From positions 2,301,665 through 2,365,664 of the forward strand of contig NZ_HG428741.1 in NCBI RefSeq assembly GCF_000380245.2: a stretch of DNA of 64,000 bases, given 5' to 3'. The DNA is from Bacillus massiliigorillae (lineage in GTDB: Bacteria > Bacillota > Bacilli > Bacillales > DSM-1321). Made by a program: the position numbers and the translations under genes. The notes beneath the pieces are model-generated. The model had not been told where the DNA came from. It did no database searches and saw nothing but the letters and a program-made list of their open reading frames with translations. Positions 18,641 to 27,847 of this stretch are shown piece after piece (position 1 is the first letter of the stretch; the number at the start of each line of letters is the position of its first letter).

Positions 18641-19651
18641 TTATTTAAAACTAAATTTCGGTTTAAAATCACCTTTATAAGGTTCATGTTCAACGAATAC
18701 AATTATGTCATTACCAACTTTGTCTTTACCCGTTCTTTTATACGTAAATTTATTTGAATTAAGTTCAGTAAGTTCAAGCGCAGCTCCATATTTATTAACT
18801 CCAATCGAAACATGGGCTCTTATTTTATTTTTGTGTATAATATCGAAATATCCAAAATCACCGCGGCTTTTGCCTGTTTCAAGATTGAAAAACTCATATT
18901 TATTAGTCTTATCATCAAATTTTGCCAGACTAATAAAGCTAGTATTATATTTTGTTACATCATTGCCGTCTTCATCTAATACCTTTGTTCCATTCCAAAG
19001 AGTTTTACTTAAAATTTCATCTCCATCAACCTTTTTATCAATTTTTCCGGTAATAGTGTTCAACTGCTTGTCTGGATCAGTAAAAGAAAGCTTTTCCCCT
19101 TTATATGGAATATGTTCAACAAATATCTCTACATCATTGCCATTAGCATCTTTTCCCAGTCTTTTATAAGTAAAAACATGTTTATCTAATTTTGTCATGT
19201 CAACAACAGCTTGATAATTCATTGATTCTGAAATTAATATTCTCTTCTTCCCATCATTAGAGATAAAGAATGTTCCCTTATCCCCACGACTTTTCCCAGT
19301 CTTTGCATCAAAAAATTCATAATGTCCTGTTTTCACATCATATTTCGCAAGACCTATGAAGTTCGCATTCTCTTTTGTTAAATCATTATGATGTTTGTCA
19401 TACACTCTTGTACCTTGCCAATTGGTACTACTAAGAATGTCAGCCATTACCTGCCCTTTAGTAAACTTATGTTCTTTTTTATTCTCTTTAACAGTTTTTT
19501 GATGATATTTACCATGATTTTCTTTATCATGAACACTCGCATCTTGCCCATATTTACTATGATTTTCTTGAGCGTTCGCGCTACTGTAACTTGTTAATAC
19601 AAATGTGCATCCGAGTAGTATTGATGATATGGCTTTTGCTTTTTTATTCAT
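18641..19651 (-). CDS. Secreted protein with two DUF4822 domains
   Basis: This 336-residue protein is a paralogue of the lipoprotein at 14865-15830, with the same two tandem DUF4822 domains (about residues 70-190 and 205-330). It differs at the N-terminus: the signal peptide most likely ends at 'SANA', followed by a His/Lys-rich segment ('HSKYG', 'HGKYHQK') that could bind metal. A 'LLGC' earlier in the signal could alternatively be a lipobox. With copC/copD and a two-component system between the paralogues, a role in envelope or metal stress is possible but unproven. Confidence 0.82.
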   Translation of the reverse strand: MNKKAKAISSILLGCTFVLTSYSSANAQENHSKYGQDASVHDKENHGKYHQKTVKENKKEHKFTKGQVMADILSSTNWQGTRVYDKHHNDLTKENANFIGLAKYDVKTGHYEFFDAKTGKSRGDKGTFFISNDGKKRILISESMNYQAVVDMTKLDKHVFTYKRLGKDANGNDVEIFVEHIPYKGEKLSFTDPDKQLNTITGKIDKKVDGDEILSKTLWNGTKVLDEDGNDVTKYNTSFISLAKFDDKTNKYEFFNLETGKSRGDFGYFDIIHKNKIRAHVSIGVNKYGAALELTELNSNKFTYKRTGKDKVGNDIIVFVEHEPYKGDFKPKFSFK

Positions 19652-19946
19652 TTTATAGTCTCCTCATTTTATGATTATAGTTACTTCTCCTATTATGTTA
19701 GTACCCTACTATAAACTTCCTCTAAATAAATTATAAAAAAAAGATAAACTCTATCTTGTCATTCATATGGTTTTTGATCAAACGTCAAAAAGAGCACCGA
19801 ATAACAACTATAATCGATGCTTTTTTTCTATTTCTAATGAGTGTGTCAAAACCGTAATTGTGCTGTCAAATATGCTTATACTTGCGTTTTATCACCTAAA
19901 AACAGAACCGTTACTTTAAAAGCGATGTCCTATCAATGCTATTTTT

Positions 19947-20204
19947 TCAGTTTTTATTTACTTCGTCTACTATTGCTTTCAAATCCATTTGGAATTTTTG
20001 TAGTTGATCGCGCTGATGATCTGTCGCTACTTCCATGGCATTTTCAATTTGTTGATATGCTTCATTAATTTCATGTTTCAAATGGTTTAATTGATGACCG
20101 AAAGCTGCTCCACTAAAATCTAAATTCTCATAAACATCTATAACGTCCTTCGTTCCTTCTTGTGCTTGCTGAAACGCTTGTTGTGGATTTTGATGATAAG
20201 GCAT
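19947..20204 (-). CDS. Small helical protein of unknown function
   Basis: An 85-residue soluble protein predicted to be almost entirely helical, with Gln-rich N-terminus ('NPQQAFQQAQEG') and a heptad-like C-terminal half ('HQRDQLQKFQMDLKAIVDEV'). A GAAGGAG ribosome site precedes the ATG. It is divergent from sspP, 117 nt away. I do not recognise the family with confidence; small Bacillus proteins of this type are often spore-associated. No signal peptide or metal motif is visible. Confidence 0.7.
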   Translation of the reverse strand: MPYHQNPQQAFQQAQEGTKDVIDVYENLDFSGAAFGHQLNHLKHEINEAYQQIENAMEVATDHQRDQLQKFQMDLKAIVDEVNKN

Positions 20205-20321
20205 GTTCCCACATCTCCTTCTTTATATAATCAAGCTTATTTTCTTCAAAATCATGTACTTTATTCATGGAATAAACTCTGCTTGAGTCGCACAATTTAA
20301 GAAGGAAAAGGAGGCGTTACA

Positions 20322-20465
20322 ATGAATAAAAATGATGGTAAAGATATGAAAAAAAATGCGCCTAAAGGACATCAATCTGGACAGCCTGCTCCTTTAAGTG
20401 GCTCTCATAAAGTTAAAAATCGTAATCACAGTCGCCAAAAGAACCATGCTCATCATGATATGTAA
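20322..20465 (+). CDS. sspP: Small acid-soluble spore protein P (SspP, also CotL)
   Basis: A 47-residue basic protein follows ribosome site AAAGGAGG (20308-20315). '[12 protein letters not shown]', 'GQPAPLSGS' and '[11 protein letters not shown]' match B. subtilis SspP over the whole length. It is a minor forespore protein made under sigma-G. In B. subtilis it is cotranscribed with sspO next to aconitase; here it stands alone 14.4 kb away in the same orientation. Upstream, a GGAATA/CACAATT pair at 20269-20297 is a poor sigma-G match. Confidence 0.9.
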   Translation: MNKNDGKDMKKNAPKGHQSGQPAPLSGSHKVKNRNHSRQKNHAHHDM

Positions 20466-20537
20466 AAAAAGCTACATTACCTTCCAAATAAGTGATTGAC
20501 GACAAAAAGGTATTCATTGGAACCTTAATAAAGCGAA

Positions 20538-20583
20538 AAAAGGCGTCTAAAAAGTATTATCAATCACTTTTTAGACGCCTTAT
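20538..20583. terminator. Bidirectional terminator between sspP and PBP2
   Basis: AAGGCGTCTAAAAAGT...ACTTTTTAGACGCCTT is a long stem closing two convergent genes. The inner arm again contains 'aatcactttt'. Confidence 0.8.
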
Positions 20584-20584
20584 G

Positions 20585-22645
20585 TTACTCTTTTTTTAAA
20601 TCAAAATACGCTTTAATAATACCTTGGCCAATTCTTTTATTAACTGGATGAGAATCTGTCTTCGTGTTTGGTACTACAACTGAGAATGCTATTTCTGGAT
20701 GATCATAAGGTGCATAACCTACTAAGGTTAAATTATAAGTTGGCTGTTCTTTATATAAATATTTTTTTACTGGATCGTAGTAGAACGATTGAGCTGTTCC
20801 TGTTTTTCCGGCTAATTTATATTCATTATAAGGGGGCTGACTAAAGTATGAGTACGCTGTGCCACCCGGTTCTTGATATACTTTTCTAAACCCTTCCTGT
20901 ACCCGCTCTATATAACTTTGCTTCATATCTAATTTATTCAATACTTTCGTCTCTACAGATTTATATACTTCCATTCCATCAGAAGGATTCAAAACTTCTT
21001 TAAGCAAATGTGGCTGTACACGGTAGCCTCCATTAGCAATTGTTGAAATGTATTGAGTAAGCTGGATAGGTGTATACGTATCATATTGTCCAATTGTAAA
21101 ATCTAACAGATAACCAGGGTCATATTTGTTACCAGGCAAGCCAGCTGCTTCATTCGGTAAATCAATCCCCGTTCTAATTCCTAACCCAAATTGATTAAAG
21201 TAATAACGAAATGTATTAAACGCTTCTGGCTTTATTGGTAATTTCATATCTTTATAATACGTTTTTCCAAACATAGCCATGGCAACCTTAAACATATATA
21301 CATTAGATGAACGTTGAAGTGCTGTCTGATCATTAAGCATCCCCATCGTACTAACAGATTTCTTCACCTTTGTACCTTTAATATAGATGGGTTCATCCAA
21401 GAATTGTTGCTTTGGTTTAATACTCCCTGTCTCAAATCCAGTTAATATAGTAGCACCTTTCACGGAAGACCCCATTTCAAATGACGAATTTATCGTTCCA
21501 AGTGCATGGTCAATCACTTTTATTTTCCCATTTACATTTTCTAACTTCTTTCCAGACATTGAAAGAACTTCTCCAGTTTGTGGATTCATAACAACGGCAA
21601 ATGCACTGTTTAAAAATTCTCCACCACCGTTATTTTTAGCCATCACTAATTCTTTTGTTAATACTTCCTCTACTTTTTTCTGTAATTCCATATCAATCGT
21701 TAAAACAAGATTTTTTCCTACTTTACCCTCATTTATGACCTTTTTATAGAGTAAATCTCCGTCTTTGCTCATTTCAATTTCTGATACAGATTTCTCGCCT
21801 TGTAATAAATCTTCATATTGCAACTCTATTTGACTTTTACCTACTCGATCATTTCGACTATATCCTTTTGATAGAAAATCTTCTAACTTGTCACTCGGTA
21901 ATCCATCTTCTGATGATGAAACATTCCCTAATACAGAACGAAAAACATCATTATAATTATACTTTCTGTTCCAATCGATAGAAATATCAACTCCAGGTAA
22001 TTCATTCAATTGTTCACTTACTACCGCTACCTCTGTATCTGTAACGCCTTTATTTTTAATTATTTGAGAAGAATAGGCATATCCTTTTTTCATTTCCCTT
22101 AGTATTGCTGCTACTTCTAATTCATTTTTATCAATAGCTGCTAAATCTTTTGAATTAATCCTCTCTAATTGTAATTTATATAAATCCTGATCAGACTTCG
22201 TCGTATCCTTCCATTCTTTTGGACTTATTTTTTCTACTGCTTGTTCAGGTCTTGTTACAATCCAATAATCTTTTAAATCTCTTTCTGTAAGCTTGTTTGT
22301 ATCCAATTGAATCAATTGAGATAGTTTCCTTGCTATATCAAGCATTTCTTTTGTCGTCGTTTTTTCTTCTTTTGAATAAACGATGGCATATGTGGATTCA
22401 TTATCTACTATAATTCGATGTTTTCGATCATAAATCTTACCTCTAGGATTAGATGTTTTCACTACTCTATGAGTGGTGGCACTAGCATCACGACTATATT
22501 TTTCACCATCTAAAATTTGTACAACCGCGAGTCTTAAAATGAGTGCAACAAATAATACGAAAACAATAAAAAACAATAGATTTAATCGAATTACATTCGT
22601 GTATTTAACTTTCTTCTCTTCCTTCTTTCTTTGCTTCTTCATCAT
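20585..22645 (-). CDS. Class B penicillin-binding protein (PBP2-type transpeptidase)
   Basis: This 686-residue enzyme crosslinks peptidoglycan. One N-terminal helix (about residues 19-41) anchors it, followed by 'NPRGKIYDRKHRIIVDN' and the PBP dimer domain. The transpeptidase domain has all motifs: SSVK with nucleophile Ser393, SSN in 'LQRSSNVYMF', and KTGT at 614-617. It is the third gene of an apparent unit after PBP3 and a small membrane protein, overlapping the latter by 41 nt. The transpeptidase-like half of the gene at 51159-52723 is clearly homologous but has lost these motifs. Confidence 0.92.
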   Translation of the reverse strand: MMKKQRKKEEKKVKYTNVIRLNLLFFIVFVLFVALILRLAVVQILDGEKYSRDASATTHRVVKTSNPRGKIYDRKHRIIVDNESTYAIVYSKEEKTTTKEMLDIARKLSQLIQLDTNKLTERDLKDYWIVTRPEQAVEKISPKEWKDTTKSDQDLYKLQLERINSKDLAAIDKNELEVAAILREMKKGYAYSSQIIKNKGVTDTEVAVVSEQLNELPGVDISIDWNRKYNYNDVFRSVLGNVSSSEDGLPSDKLEDFLSKGYSRNDRVGKSQIELQYEDLLQGEKSVSEIEMSKDGDLLYKKVINEGKVGKNLVLTIDMELQKKVEEVLTKELVMAKNNGGGEFLNSAFAVVMNPQTGEVLSMSGKKLENVNGKIKVIDHALGTINSSFEMGSSVKGATILTGFETGSIKPKQQFLDEPIYIKGTKVKKSVSTMGMLNDQTALQRSSNVYMFKVAMAMFGKTYYKDMKLPIKPEAFNTFRYYFNQFGLGIRTGIDLPNEAAGLPGNKYDPGYLLDFTIGQYDTYTPIQLTQYISTIANGGYRVQPHLLKEVLNPSDGMEVYKSVETKVLNKLDMKQSYIERVQEGFRKVYQEPGGTAYSYFSQPPYNEYKLAGKTGTAQSFYYDPVKKYLYKEQPTYNLTLVGYAPYDHPEIAFSVVVPNTKTDSHPVNKRIGQGIIKAYFDLKKE

Positions 22646-22796
22646 AAATCACCTTTAATTCTAAAAAAATTGAAAGTAAAAATAATACACATGTGGAACA
22701 ATACACAGTTACAATTACCGGTTGGGGTATTAGAATGTATAAAACAGTACTACAGATAAACCCAATTCCACCTATAAGACGACATTTACTTAACAT
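22605..22796 (-). CDS. Small two-helix membrane protein between two PBPs
   Basis: A 63-residue protein with two hydrophobic segments (about residues 7-22 and 27-48) and a charged Glu/Lys tail. Its 3' end overlaps the PBP2 start by 41 nt and PBP3 ends 28 nt upstream... in transcription order PBP3, this gene, PBP2. The ribosome site is weak (GAGTGAGATG). It could be a small scaffold or regulator for the PBPs. I do not recognise the family. Confidence 0.6.
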   Translation of the reverse strand: MLSKCRLIGGIGFICSTVLYILIPQPVIVTVYCSTCVLFLLSIFLELKVIYDEEAKKEGREES

Positions 22797-22824
22797 TTTT
22801 TATCATCTCACTCTTTATATTTCA

Positions 22825-24852
22825 TTAATGATTAAAAGTTAGATAAGTTTGAAGTGATGGCTTTACTTTATTAATAACCACTTGACTTCCACCTCTACCT
22901 TTTACATTCTCTACCACTGCTGCAATTAAAATATTAGGTGACTCTGTATCGTACGCTACAAGGAAACCATTTTCGAGACCATTCTCTCCCTTTTTCTTTT
23001 TCAATTCAGCTGTACCTGTTTTCGCAGCGATTTTATCTTGTAATGTATGTAAACTGTAGGCTGTTCCATCCCTTCTCTCTGCAACTTGTACAAGAGCATT
23101 ATTTACGACTTCTGCGGTGTTATTACTTATAATTCTTTCTTTATGTCCGTTTTGTTCTCCCAAAAGTAAATGAGGAAATATTAGTTGTCCACTATTAGCA
23201 AATGGCGTAAAAGCAACCCCTAAATGTATCAGAGACATTAATACTTCTCCTTGACCATATGATGAGTCTGCTAACAACACCTCACCGTGAATACCTTCAT
23301 TTGAAAGTTGGCTTTTCGGAACATATAACGGTAGATTAAAATCAGATTGAAATCCGAATTGGATTGCTTTTGATTCAAACATTTTATAGCCCATTTCAAG
23401 TGCTTCTTGAGCAAAAAAAATATTATCCGATAGAGCAAGTGCATCATAAAGGTTTACATTTGAAGCATTTGCAACCCGAGTCACATAATATCCACCCCAA
23501 CTACTATCTTTTTTCCATTGTAATCCATTGATATGACGCCTTTTTTCAGGATAGGTCACTCCTGAATCAATTCCAATCGAAGCTGTTATAGCCTTAAATA
23601 CAGATCCTGGTGCATATAAACTGGTAAATCGATTTAAAAACGGAAATTTAGGATCGTCATTATAAGAATTCCACTTCTCCACGGACATACCAGTTACCAT
23701 TATATTTGGATCAAAAGATGGAAAACTAACTAAAGCAAGTAATTCCCCAGTAAGGGGATTCATAGCACTTACAGCACCTGCCTCACCTTTCATATCTTCA
23801 AATAAATTGCTTTGAAGTGTTGAACTTATAGTTAGACGAATATCCTCACCATTGATAGCCTCTTTTTGTTTAATAATACTTTTACTATTTCCTGACTCAT
23901 CTATCACTTTAATAAAGCCACCTTTACTTCCCCTTAATTGCTTTTCAAAAGTAGCTTCCAACCCTGCTTTTCCTATCCAATCACTAGCTGAATAGTAACC
24001 TTCTTCATCTTGATCCAAATCTTCCTTTGTCACTTTTTTTACATAGCCAATTAAGTGAGCTGCACTATCCCCTAACGGATAGCGTCTAATATTTCTCGTA
24101 CCAAACGAAACACCAGGGATATCCTCCATATAATAACTCGGATTAAAATTATCAGGTAATATAGTAATAGGCACAAATAAATCAGGCTTTACCCATTTTT
24201 GTTTTAAAGCAAGATTAATTGTTTCAGTTGAGACATTAAAATAATTACTAATTTTTTTTATATTTTCTTCGCGTTTTTTTCCTAGTTCCCGTGGAATGAT
24301 TCCTAATTCATAAACTGATCCGTTTCTCCCTAAAGGTATACCATCTCTATCTAGTATTTCTCCACGTTCAGGTATAATTGCTTGCGCACTAATTTTGTCT
24401 CCGTAATCCATTTGTGGAAAGATTAATGATGGATTCCAATTAACAACCCATCTATTCTTTCCATCTATTTCTTTTTGCGTAATAGTAGCTGAGTATGTAG
24501 CTGTGACATTTCCTAAGAAGGTCGAAATAATTGCTTTAAAAACCCCTTCATAGTGATCATTATCTTTATTAAAAGTCAGTCTCTTATTTACAATTTCTAT
24601 ATGTGATGCTTCTATTCCACCCAAAATAGCCTCATATTTTTGAATAAATGTATCTTTAGTAAATCCTTTTTCCTTTAACTCTTTTTGATCAACAAAAGCA
24701 TACATTCCACTGTAATTATTCTGCTGATAATTATGTACATAACTTTTAAATACGTCTTCCGCTGTAGTAGTTGGACGAGTTATATATTCGTAATATTGCC
24801 ATCCAAGTATCGTAACAATAACTAGTATTAAAGAGAAAAATATGCTTTTCAT
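22825..24852 (-). CDS. Class B penicillin-binding protein with MecA-type N-terminal domain (PBP3-like)
   Basis: The 675-residue protein has one N-terminal helix, an NTF2-like MecA_N domain (about residues 28-145), a PBP dimer domain and a transpeptidase domain. The motifs are intact: 'PGSVFK' with Ser417 and Lys420, SDN in 'LALSDNIFFAQ', and KTGT at 611-614. This architecture is that of B. subtilis PbpC (PBP3), enterococcal PBP5 and staphylococcal PBP2a, enzymes with low beta-lactam affinity. It heads a three-gene unit with a small membrane protein and PBP2-type enzyme, suggesting joint action in wall synthesis. Confidence 0.92.
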   Translation of the reverse strand: MKSIFFSLILVIVTILGWQYYEYITRPTTTAEDVFKSYVHNYQQNNYSGMYAFVDQKELKEKGFTKDTFIQKYEAILGGIEASHIEIVNKRLTFNKDNDHYEGVFKAIISTFLGNVTATYSATITQKEIDGKNRWVVNWNPSLIFPQMDYGDKISAQAIIPERGEILDRDGIPLGRNGSVYELGIIPRELGKKREENIKKISNYFNVSTETINLALKQKWVKPDLFVPITILPDNFNPSYYMEDIPGVSFGTRNIRRYPLGDSAAHLIGYVKKVTKEDLDQDEEGYYSASDWIGKAGLEATFEKQLRGSKGGFIKVIDESGNSKSIIKQKEAINGEDIRLTISSTLQSNLFEDMKGEAGAVSAMNPLTGELLALVSFPSFDPNIMVTGMSVEKWNSYNDDPKFPFLNRFTSLYAPGSVFKAITASIGIDSGVTYPEKRRHINGLQWKKDSSWGGYYVTRVANASNVNLYDALALSDNIFFAQEALEMGYKMFESKAIQFGFQSDFNLPLYVPKSQLSNEGIHGEVLLADSSYGQGEVLMSLIHLGVAFTPFANSGQLIFPHLLLGEQNGHKERIISNNTAEVVNNALVQVAERRDGTAYSLHTLQDKIAAKTGTAELKKKKGENGLENGFLVAYDTESPNILIAAVVENVKGRGGSQVVINKVKPSLQTYLTFNH

Positions 24853-25104
24853 ATGAGAATCCCCCTTTCCAAAATAATCACAACTCTCATTTCTTACAAA
24901 ATGTATGATATGAAAGAAATTATAAATTCAGATTCTTTTTAAAACCATGAAGTAGAAATGATTTATAGATAAAAATATTCAGAATATTAAGAAATAAATA
25001 ACCAGATTTTACACGCCTTATTATGGTCTTATTGTAGTATACTAATAAAGATAAGTAATACTTATTACATAATTAATACTTACATAACTATAGGAGGTGT
25101 AGAC

Positions 25105-26157
25105 ATGACTGAAAAAGAAATTGTACGCTTAACTTCATTATCATCAAAAGCTGGCTGAGGCTGCAAGATTGGTCCTCAGGACTTAGCGCAAGTTTTGCGC
25201 TTATTACCAAAACAACCATCACATCCACAGTTACTAGTTGGGAACGAAACTGCCGATGATGCTGGTGTATTTCAATTAACAGAAGAGATTGCTTTAATCC
25301 AAACAGTCGATTACTTTACACCTGTTGTAGATGATCCTTATATGTTTGGACAAATAGCGGCTGCTAATGCATTAAGTGATGTTTATGCTATGGGTGGTAC
25401 ACCCAAAACAGCCTTAAATATTGTAGGCTTTCCAATTAATACGCTTGGAAGCGATGTTTTAGCCGACATTTTACGGGGAGCTTCAGATAAAGTTGTTGAA
25501 GCTGGTGCTGTTACCGTTGGTGGCCATAGTATTGATGATGCTGAACCTAAATTTGGTTTATCTGTTACTGGTATCGTATCACCAAAGGAAATTTGGAAGA
25601 ATGTTGGTGCAAAGCCAAATGATGTGCTCATACTAACAAAGCCTCTTGGAGTTGGCATCCTTACAACAGGTATTAAACGAAACGCCGTTACCCCTGAACA
25701 AGAGAAGCTTGTAACGGAAACAATGGCTACGTTAAATAAAGTGAGCGCAGAATGTTTAATGAATTTTCATCCTAATGCGGTGACTGATATTACTGGCTTC
25801 GGACTATTAGGTCATGCTAGTGAGTTAGCTGAGGGTAGTGACGTTAGTATTATTATTAAATATTCAAGTGTTCCTTTCATTGAAGGTACCCTTGAATTGG
25901 CTGAAAAAGGTGTTGTACCGGGTGGTTCTAAATCAAACCATGCATGGTTAAAAAACAAAGTTACCTATGATGAGCATTTACAAATGCATGAGCAACTAGC
26001 TTTATGCGATAGCATCACATCAGGTGGTTTATTCATCAGCTTACCGGAAGAGGAAGCTAATGAATACATTCAATCACTTAAACAACGAGGAAGAGAAGCT
26101 TTCATAGTAGGACGAGTTATTCCTAAACAAGCATCACTCATTACTGTTGAAAAATAA
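25105..26157 (+). CDS. selD: Selenide, water dikinase (selenophosphate synthetase) with in-frame UGA (selenocysteine)
   Basis: SelD makes selenophosphate from selenide and ATP. The ATG at 25105 follows TAGGAGGTG and opens a 350-codon frame interrupted only by TGA at 25156-25158 (codon 18). That codon lies at the catalytic position: the sequence is 'SSKAG-U-GCKIGPQDL', where other SelD proteins have Cys or Sec before 'GCK', and the essential Lys follows at 21. The AIRS-type ATP-binding parts 'ADDAGVF', 'AANALSDVYAMGG' and 'VTDITGFGLLGHA' are all present. An ORF caller starting at 25195 would lose the active site. Two hairpins just after UGA could be the SECIS. A tRNA-Sec gene lies at 44.4 kb. 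Confidence 0.93.
25159..25201 (+). promoter_or_regulatory. Candidate bacterial SECIS element in selD
   Basis: Within 43 nt after the UGA are two perfect hairpins: GTCC-tca-GGAC at 25172-25182 and AGCGCAA-gtt-TTGCGCT at 25185-25201. Bacterial SECIS elements are small stem-loops directly downstream of the Sec codon, so one of these, probably the first with its GGTCC apex, is expected to bind SelB. This is structure-based inference. Confidence 0.5.
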
Positions 26158-26204
26158 AATGGTGTGCTAAAAGAGAAACAAAAATCTCTTTTAGCACACC
26201 ATTT
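26157..26204 (+). terminator. Terminator of selD
   Basis: AAATGGTGTGCTAAAAGAGA pairs perfectly with TCTCTTTTAGCACACCATTT around an 8-nt A-rich loop. The stem begins at the last base of the stop codon. Confidence 0.85.
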
Positions 26205-26344
26205 CCCTTTATTAGCTATATCGTTTTATTTCCTACGTAGAATCTGATATCCGATTATTCCAACTAATTTTTTCTGCTCCTAAAGCGATTATCGCTTTTG
26301 TAAAAAACTCCAAAAATAATTTTCTGAAGTTTTTAAATCGTTTA

Positions 26345-27121
26345 TTAATGATTTACATGCTCCAACCATGATACGGTATATTGTTCTCCTAATTTCGATA
26401 AACAGTAATCAAACTCTAGTTGCCGATCATGTGTAACTATTACCTTTGATTCTATTACATTATTTTGATTATCTACTAAAACTCTATATTTTCCCGGGGC
26501 GGACATAGAATAATAAGGGAAAAGGCCTTTTTGGCAACACCATTTGATTTTATAGTAATCTCCTAAATATTTAGGAATTTCATCTACTTTACCGATATTT
26601 AGATATTCTCTAATAATAGAAGAACTAATCTTTTGTTGTGAAATACATTGTTCCTCAATAATTGTTACGCCGACTCGTTCGTTTTCATATTGCTTTAAAG
26701 TATCGACATTCCCTCTAGCTTTGGCTCCATAATGATAATCAAATCCACAGACAATCTGCTTAGCACCTAAGCCTAAAATATATTGCCGAATGAATACATC
26801 TGGTTCTATTTGTGCAAATGCTTTATCAAACTGAACAACATAAAAAATATCGACACCAATCTTTTCTAATTTTTCAATTCGTTCTTCTAACGGCTCTAAA
26901 TATTGCATTTCTTTAGACGGATACAACACACTTTTAGGATGAGGGAAAAATGATAAAACTGACAATGCTAATTGATTTTGTTTGGCTATATCTTTTGCTG
27001 CATCAATAACCTTTCGATGGCCTAGATGTACACCATCAAAATATCCAAGCGCCATGGTAGAAAATACAGGATTCAATTGAAGCGCTGGGATATTTTCTTG
27101 ATCTACATAAATTATTTTCAT
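26345..27121 (-). CDS. FAD synthetase (RibF N-terminal-type) without riboflavin kinase domain
   Basis: This 258-residue protein matches the FMN adenylyltransferase half of RibF: 'ALGYFDGVHLGHRKVI' near residues 26-41 is the nucleotide-binding GxFDGxHxGH motif and 'KISSSIIREYL' is the second signature. Canonical RibF has a riboflavin kinase domain and ~310-320 residues; here the C-terminal ~75 residues do not look like a complete kinase. It is the last gene of an aromatic-degradation cluster containing a flavin reductase and a flavin-dependent monooxygenase, so it probably tops up FAD for that pathway. Confidence 0.8.
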   Translation of the reverse strand: MKIIYVDQENIPALQLNPVFSTMALGYFDGVHLGHRKVIDAAKDIAKQNQLALSVLSFFPHPKSVLYPSKEMQYLEPLEERIEKLEKIGVDIFYVVQFDKAFAQIEPDVFIRQYILGLGAKQIVCGFDYHYGAKARGNVDTLKQYENERVGVTIIEEQCISQQKISSSIIREYLNIGKVDEIPKYLGDYYKIKWCCQKGLFPYYSMSAPGKYRVLVDNQNNVIESKVIVTHDRQLEFDYCLSKLGEQYTVSWLEHVNH

Positions 27122-27209
27122 ATCGAATTTCCCCCTCTACATATACTTTTACCTTTTGATCAATTTGATGAAGTTAGATTGCATAGGTCTCATTAACTGA
27201 TACACCTTC

Positions 27210-27683
27210 TTAATTTTCTATTCTTTCTAAATTTGCAAGTTTACGATATTTTCCTCCATAAAATAGAATAGGTTCTTTTTCTTCTATACGAATATCTAGG
27301 ACTTTTCCAATAAAAAGGGTGTGATCTCCTTCAACATACTCTGAAACAACTTCACATGCGACTTGAGCTAATGCACCTTTTAATACAGGCAAATTAGCTA
27401 ATGTATCAAAAGCACCTTCTCCTTGTTGCTGCCCTGCAAAAATGCGAGAGTAGTGTTCTTGATCATCCGCCAAAATATTAACAGCAAATTTCTTCGTATT
27501 TTTAACTTTATTTAAAAATTTTGCTTTATGGCCAATCGAAATCACTACTAGCTTTGGATCTAGCGAAACAGACATAAATGCATTTGCTGTCATTCCATGC
27601 GGTTCCTCTTCATACAATGTGGTCAACACTGTTATTCCTGTGGCGAATTTCCCCATAGCATTTCTAAAAAGTTGACTATCCAT
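27210..27683 (-). CDS. Flavin reductase, small component of two-component monooxygenase (HsaB/HpaC-like)
   Basis: The 157-residue protein has the flavin-reductase-like split-barrel domain: 'FRNAMGKFATGITVLTT' at the start, 'GMTANAFMSVSLDPKLVVISIG' (part 'MTANAFMSVSLDPK'), and 'GDHTLFIGKVLDI' with 'LFYGGKYRKL' at the end. Such enzymes reduce FAD or FMN with NAD(P)H and pass it to an acyl-CoA-dehydrogenase-like oxygenase, which is encoded three genes upstream at 28838-30049. It lies between the dioxygenase gene and the FAD synthetase gene on the same strand. Confidence 0.88.
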   Translation of the reverse strand: MDSQLFRNAMGKFATGITVLTTLYEEEPHGMTANAFMSVSLDPKLVVISIGHKAKFLNKVKNTKKFAVNILADDQEHYSRIFAGQQQGEGAFDTLANLPVLKGALAQVACEVVSEYVEGDHTLFIGKVLDIRIEEKEPILFYGGKYRKLANLERIEN

Positions 27684-27720
27684 TTTTACACCTACTCTTC
27701 TCTATTAATTTATAAATAAT

Positions 27721-27763
27721 AAGGCTATCCTAAAAGCGATTTTCATTCCCTTTTAGGAAGCCT
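27721..27763. terminator. Hairpin between dioxygenase and flavin reductase genes
   Basis: AAGGCTatCCTAAAAG...CcTTTTAGGaAGCCTc forms a stem of the same design as other terminators in this window. On the minus strand the following T-run is weak, so it may attenuate rather than end the operon. Confidence 0.5.
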
Positions 27764-27847
27764 CTTTACTCTTTTACGATTCTTCCTACTTTTTATATCT
27801 TGTAATAACTTAAGTAATGTTAATGGAAGTAGTCGATTTAAATGCCT

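Noticed and set aside
25195..26157. selD starting at 25195
   Set aside because: This start omits the catalytic Sec/Lys segment; the ATG at 25105 has a strong ribosome site and the UGA sits at the known Sec position.
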